DNA from: an uncultured Dysosmobacter sp.
GTDB lineage: Bacteria > Bacillota > Clostridia > Oscillospirales > Oscillospiraceae
Direction of reading: 5' to 3'
Length of the DNA: 16,848 nt
Assembly (NCBI GenBank): GCA_934590165.1
Contig: CAKTOO010000031.1
Coordinates: 1 to 16,848, forward strand
Shown: positions 13,408-16,848 of the stretch, in pieces
How positions within the stretch are numbered: position 1 is the first letter of the stretch
Layout: each line of letters starts with the position of its first letter
Made by a program: the position numbers and the translations under genes
Notes under the pieces: model-generated
The model's input: the letters and a program-made list of their open reading frames with translations, nothing else
The model's database searches: none
Told to the model about the DNA's origin: nothing

Positions 13408-13846
13408 CCGTCAAAACATGATCCTGGAGATCATTTCCCAGGAGAATATCGAGACGCAGGAGCAGCTGCTGCTTCGTCTTCAAGCACGGGGCATCACCAG
13501 CACCCAGGCCACCATTTCCCGGGACATCAAACAGATGCACCTGGTGAAGGAGCCGGTGGGGCAGGGCGTGTACAAATACGCCGTATCCGGCAACCGGACA
13601 AAGCTGAACTTCGCCGAGAAGCTGCGGACCATCTTCCGGGAGAGCATCACCAGCATCGACTACGCCCAGAACATCGTGGTCATCAAGACCATGCCTGGCC
13701 TGGCCAGCGCCGCCTGCGCGGCTCTGGACAACATGGAGTTCAATTTCCTGGTAGGCTCCCTGGCGGGAGATGACACCGCGTTTTTGGTGATGCGGGATAC
13801 GGATTCCGCCGCGGAGTTCTGCGAGGAGATCAAAGAGATGCTCTAA
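13394..13846 (+). CDS. argR: Arginine repressor ArgR/AhrC
   Basis: A 150-residue hexameric arginine-responsive transcription regulator (B. subtilis AhrC 149 residues). The N-terminal winged helix-turn-helix includes TQATISRDIKQMHLVK (about residues 36-51). The C-terminal oligomerisation and arginine-binding domain contains the conserved GDDTAFLV strand (about residues 126-133). It begins with two consecutive ATG codons (13394 and 13397), and GGGAGG at 13383-13388 fits either. No arginine genes are nearby. The argR-recN pairing is a widely conserved Firmicutes arrangement. The gene is followed by a highly structured intergenic region. Operator boxes were not identified with confidence. Confidence 0.95.
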   Translation: MMKNDRQNMILEIISQENIETQEQLLLRLQARGITSTQATISRDIKQMHLVKEPVGQGVYKYAVSGNRTKLNFAEKLRTIFRESITSIDYAQNIVVIKTMPGLASAACAALDNMEFNFLVGSLAGDDTAFLVMRDTDSAAEFCEEIKEML

Positions 13847-13852
13847 ATATCC

Positions 13853-13986
13853 AAGGGGGACTGGCGTCCCCCTTAGACGCTGTGCCGGGCAGCGCCCGGC
13901 TCCGCTGAACCCCCTCGCCCGCATACGATGCGGGCGGCCGCCGCGGCAGGCAGAGGTGTCCCGGCAGAAGTGAATTCTGCCGGGAC
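13853..13986 (+). repeat. Cluster of four perfect hairpins between argR and recN
   Basis: Four consecutive inverted repeats fill the intergenic region. They are 13853-13861/13866-13874 (9 bp), 13884-13890/13894-13900 (7 bp), 13916-13924/13928-13936 (9 bp) and 13958-13969/13975-13986 (12 bp). All stems are perfect, with loops of 3-5 nt. Only the last is followed by a T-run (five T at 13997-14001), and that is 10 nt away, so none is a textbook intrinsic terminator. There is no coding potential. It may be an mRNA processing or stability element, a structured RNA, or an inserted palindromic repeat. Confidence 0.7.
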
Positions 13987-14026
13987 GGAACCGGAGTTTT
14001 TGAGTTGAGGAAAGAAGGGCCAAAGC

Positions 14027-15709
14027 GTGCTGGAATTGCTGCATATTGAAAATATCGCCGTCATTGAGGAGGCGGACATCCGCTTCCTCCCGGGCTTCAA
14101 CGCCCTGACAGGTGAGACCGGCGCCGGCAAATCCATCGTCATCGACGCCATGGGCGCTGTCCTGGGGGGACGGACCTCCCGGGAACTCATCCGCACCGGT
14201 GCCGACAAGGCCTTCGTCAGCGCGGAGTTTTCCGCCGTTCCGGCGGACTTGCCCGGGCTTTCAGCCACCGGCGTGGCTCCGGACGAGGATGGAAACCTCC
14301 TGCTGCAGCGGGAGATCGGCGCCGACGGCAAGAATACCTGCCGGGCCAATGGCCGGCCCATCACCGTCAGCCAGCTGCGGCAGATCGGCGCGGACCTGCT
14401 GAACATCCACGGCCAGCACGACGGCGCGGCCCTCCTGGACGAGGAACAGCACCAGACCTATCTGGACCGCTTTGGCCGGACAGAGGAGGTCCTGGCGGCT
14501 TACCGGGAAACATACGACGCCCTGGCGGAGCTGCTGGGCCGCATCCGGGCCCTGAAAATGGACGAGGCGGAAAAGGCCCGGCGGATGGACAGCCTGCGCT
14601 TCCAGATCGGTGAGTTGGAGCGGGCGGAGCTGGTGCCAGGCGAGGAGGAGGAGCTCCTTGCCAGGCGCACGCTGCTGCGCAGCGGCGAGAAGTACATTGC
14701 CGCCCTGGACGGGGCGGATTACAGCCTTTCCGGCGGCGAGGACTCCGGCGGCGCCCTGTCGGCCATCCGGGATGCGGAAGAGGCCATCTCCGGCGTCCGC
14801 ACCCTGAGCGACGACCTGGGAGAACTGTACAAACGATTGGAAGCACTGCGGTGTGAAGCCTATGACCTTGCCGAGATCGTCCGGGACAAGCGGGCGGAAT
14901 TCGACTTTTCTCCGGCGGAGCTGGACGCGGTGGAGGGCCGGGCGGACCAGCTGTACCGGCTGAAAAAGAAGTACGGCGCCACCGTGGAGGACATGCTGGA
15001 CTATCTGGACAAATGCCGGGCGGAGCTGGACGCCATAGAGACCGCCGATGACACCCTGGCACGGCTGGAAAAGAAGCTGGGAAAGGTCCGTCAGGCTGTG
15101 GCAGCCGCCGGCGCGGCGCTGACCGAGGCCAGAAAGGCCGCCGCCGTCACGTTGGAGCAGCGCATCCAGGCGGAGCTGCGGGATCTGGACATGCACAAGG
15201 TCCGCTTTGCCATCGACTTCGCGGAAAAAGAGCCCGGCCCTGACGGCTGTGACACCATCCGCTTCCTCATGTCCGCCAACGTGGGGGAGGACTTGCGCCC
15301 CATCGCCAAGATCGCCTCCGGCGGCGAGCTGGCCCGCATCATGCTGGCGCTGAAAAACGTGCTGGCGGAGCAGGAGGCTGTGGCCACCCTGGTGTTCGAT
15401 GAGGTGGATACCGGTGTCTCCGGCCGGGCGGCCCAGAAGGTGGCGGAGAAGCTGGCCCAGGTGAGCCGGCGCAAGCAGGTGCTGTGCGTCACCCATCTGC
15501 CCCAGCTGGCAGCCATGGCGGACACTCACTTTTCCGTGGAAAAGGGAGAGCGGGGCGGCCGGACGTACACGAAGGTGGTCCTGCTGGACCGGGAGCAGCG
15601 CAAGGCGGAGCTGGCCCGTATCACCGGCGGCAGCCATGTGACGGAGGCGCTGCTGGAAAGCGCCGGAGAGTTGCTGGACCAGGCGGAAGCGTACCGGGAA
15701 ACTTTGTGA
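14027..15709 (+). CDS. recN: DNA repair protein RecN
   Basis: RecN is an SMC-like ATPase that helps recombination repair of double-strand breaks. The 560-residue protein has the family's opening LLHIENIAVIEEADIRF, followed by Walker A GETGAGKS (residues 29-36). The NIHGQHD Q-loop-like motif is near residue 125. Long helical coiled-coil arms with a hinge-like middle follow (about residues 150-400). The ABC signature SGGELARIMLALK is near residue 429, Walker B LVFDEVDTGVSG near residue 454, and VTHLPQLAA near residue 488. It starts with GTG at 14027, preceded by GGAAAGAAGGG. Length is normal for the family. A long hairpin follows the stop codon. Confidence 0.97.
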   Translation: MLELLHIENIAVIEEADIRFLPGFNALTGETGAGKSIVIDAMGAVLGGRTSRELIRTGADKAFVSAEFSAVPADLPGLSATGVAPDEDGNLLLQREIGADGKNTCRANGRPITVSQLRQIGADLLNIHGQHDGAALLDEEQHQTYLDRFGRTEEVLAAYRETYDALAELLGRIRALKMDEAEKARRMDSLRFQIGELERAELVPGEEEELLARRTLLRSGEKYIAALDGADYSLSGGEDSGGALSAIRDAEEAISGVRTLSDDLGELYKRLEALRCEAYDLAEIVRDKRAEFDFSPAELDAVEGRADQLYRLKKKYGATVEDMLDYLDKCRAELDAIETADDTLARLEKKLGKVRQAVAAAGAALTEARKAAAVTLEQRIQAELRDLDMHKVRFAIDFAEKEPGPDGCDTIRFLMSANVGEDLRPIAKIASGGELARIMLALKNVLAEQEAVATLVFDEVDTGVSGRAAQKVAEKLAQVSRRKQVLCVTHLPQLAAMADTHFSVEKGERGGRTYTKVVLLDREQRKAELARITGGSHVTEALLESAGELLDQAEAYRETL

Positions 15710-15712
15710 CCG

Positions 15713-15749
15713 CATCCCCGGCGTCTTGGTGAAAAAGACGCCGGGGATG
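15713..15749 (+). terminator. Long hairpin after recN, probable transcript end
   Basis: A perfect 15-bp stem (15713-15727 with 15735-15749) around the loop GGTGAAA lies 3 nt after the recN stop. The following bases (ATTGCCC) are not T-rich, so it may end or protect the transcript without being an efficient intrinsic terminator. Confidence 0.55.
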
Positions 15750-15785
15750 ATTGCCCTTCCAAAGGCTGAAATGCCGGAATTTGTG

Positions 15786-15814
15786 TTGACAAATGCCTGT
15801 TTATCGGATAAAAT
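15786..15814 (+). promoter_or_regulatory. Sigma-A-like promoter of the tyrS T-box transcript
   Basis: A consensus TTGACA (15786-15791) and TAAAAT (15809-15814) are separated by 17 nt. Transcription would start near 15821, just before stem I of the T-box leader. Confidence 0.85.
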
Positions 15815-15820
15815 AACCCC

Positions 15821-16093
15821 TGCATACAGCGAGGAAGCGGAGAAGTAGCCGCAAGAGCCCTGCCAAGAGAGCCCCTGGATGGTGGAAAGGGGAGAGGAAC
15901 GGGCGGCGAATACACCGTGGAGCTGGCACCCGAACGGCGCTTGAAGGCCCAGTAGGCGTGCTCCGGGGGCGCCCGTTACAGCGCTGCCGTGTGTTGGCAC
16001 GGCCTGAGGCCGCTTTCGTGAGGAGGCGGCGAACCAGAGGTGGTACCGCGAAGAAGTTCGCCCTCTGTCCCTGCCGGGACGGAGGATTTTTTT
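15821..16093 (+). promoter_or_regulatory. Tyrosine-specific T-box leader of tyrS
   Basis: T-box leaders sense uncharged tRNA. Stem I base pairs 15827-15830 with 15922-15925. The AGUA element is at 15844-15847, with GCCGC (15848-15852) pairing GCGGC (15903-15907). The specifier codon TAC (tyrosine) is at 15911-15913 on the 3' side of the loop. The stem III-like hairpin is 15986-15991/15998-16003. The T-box sequence ending GGTGGTACCGCG (16039-16050) has TGGT, whose last base can pair the A73 discriminator of tRNA-Tyr. The antiterminator CAGAGG (16035-16040) pairs CCTCTG (16062-16067). The competing terminator pairs 16062-16071 with 16076-16085, followed by seven T (16087-16093). Uncharged tRNA-Tyr should therefore raise tyrS expression. 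Confidence 0.95.
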
Positions 16094-16134
16094 GTTCTGT
16101 TCCGCAAAAATTATTTTGAACAGGAGAGACTACT

Positions 16135-16848
16135 ATGCAGATCTATGAAGAACTGAAGGCCCGTGGCCTGATCGCCCAGGTCACCGACGAGGAGGAGATC
16201 CGGAACCTGGTGAACAATGGCAAGGCCGTGTTCTATATCGGCTTCGACCCCACCGCCGACTCCCTTCACGTGGGCCATTTCATGGCGCTGTGCCTCATGA
16301 AGCGGCTGCAGATGGCCGGCAACCGGCCCATCGCCCTCATCGGCGGCGGCACCGGCATGATCGGCGACCCCTCCGGCCGCACGGACATGCGCCAGATGCT
16401 GACCCCCGAAACCATCCAGCACAACTGCGACTGCTTCAAAAAGCAGATGGAGCGGTTCATCGAGTTCGGCGAGGGCAAGGCCATGATGCTGAACAACGCC
16501 GACTGGCTCATGAAGCTGAACTACGTGGATGTGCTCCGCGAGGTGGGCGCCTGCTTCTCCGTCAACAACATGCTGCGGGCCGAGTGCTATAAGCAGCGGA
16601 TGGAAAAGGGCCTTTCCTTCCTGGAGTTCAACTATATGATCATGCAGTCCTACGACTTCTACCACATGTTCCAGACCGTGGGCTGCAACATGCAGTTCGG
16701 CGGCGATGACCAGTGGAGCAACATGCTGGGCGGCACCGAGCTCATCCGCAAGAAGCTGGGCAAGGACGCCTACGCCATGACCATCACCCTGCTGCTGAAC
16801 TCCGAGGGCAAGAAGATGGGCAAGACCGCCAGCGGCGCTGTGTGGCTG
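16135..16848 (+). CDS. tyrS: Tyrosyl-tRNA synthetase, 5' part (runs off the window)
   Basis: TyrS charges tRNA-Tyr with tyrosine. The 238 codons present cover the class I catalytic core: FYIGFDPTADSLHVGH with the HIGH-type motif HVGH (near residues 46-49), then GGGTGMIGDPSGRT. QSYDFYHMF and FGGDDQWSN, which contribute to tyrosine binding, follow. The KMSKS-type loop KMGKT is near residue 230. The C-terminal anticodon-binding and S4-like parts lie beyond the right edge. ATG 16135 follows AGGAGAG at good spacing, 41 nt after the T-run of the T-box terminator. Tyrosine specificity is supported independently by the TAC specifier in the leader. Confidence 0.97.
   Translation, partial: MQIYEELKARGLIAQVTDEEEIRNLVNNGKAVFYIGFDPTADSLHVGHFMALCLMKRLQMAGNRPIALIGGGTGMIGDPSGRTDMRQMLTPETIQHNCDCFKKQMERFIEFGEGKAMMLNNADWLMKLNYVDVLREVGACFSVNNMLRAECYKQRMEKGLSFLEFNYMIMQSYDFYHMFQTVGCNMQFGGDDQWSNMLGGTELIRKKLGKDAYAMTITLLLNSEGKKMGKTASGAVWL

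Noticed and set aside
1..16848. CRISPR arrays, tRNA or rRNA genes, and intact insertion sequences
   Set aside because: I found no regularly spaced direct repeats, no cloverleaf-like segments with tRNA signatures, and no transposase.

Overview
The window looks like a chromosomal segment of a GC-rich, endospore-forming member of the Clostridia, probably Oscillospiraceae-like. That inference rests on a complete spoIIIAA-AH cluster, Firmicutes-type gene order, a T-box leader and Asp23 next to nusB. Species cannot be fixed from the sequence alone.

Layout. (1) Positions 1-340 hold the scar of a mobile element: an unrecognised minus-strand fragment abuts the C-terminal end of a serine recombinase, followed by two terminators. 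(2) A probable sigma-E promoter at 342-370 leads into spoIIIAA-AB-AC-AD-AE-AF-AG-AH (402-5039), the mother-cell half of the SpoIIIA-SpoIIQ channel. Most junctions are overlapping or tightly coupled. (3) A sigma-A-like promoter at 5043-5071 leads into asp23, nusB, xseA, xseB and ispA, with an intrinsic terminator between nusB and xseA and another after ispA. (4) A strong extended -10 promoter at 8533-8561 leads into a 0.66-kb non-coding, highly structured region and then a small four-helix membrane protein. I identify these as OLE RNA (ornate, large, extremophilic) and its partner OapA. (5) dxs, tlyA, nadK, argR follow, then a cluster of four hairpins and recN. (6) A tyrosine T-box leader with its own promoter precedes tyrS, which runs off the right edge.

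The most notable system is OLE-OapA. Three independent signals agree. The RNA sits between ispA and dxs, inside the nusB/xse/ispA/dxs/tlyA/argR/recN neighbourhood known for OLE loci. A TTG-started four-TM protein follows directly. The two ends of the RNA are complementary (8566-8582 with 9208-9228), closing a terminal helix whose 5' side begins where the promoter predicts transcription to start. In Bacillus (Alkalihalobacillus) halodurans the OLE ribonucleoprotein is membrane-associated and linked to ethanol, cold and magnesium stress. Its role in an organism of this type is open. The flanking ispA and dxs supply isoprenoid precursors, so the locus mixes membrane lipid supply, DNA and RNA housekeeping, and this membrane ribonucleoprotein.
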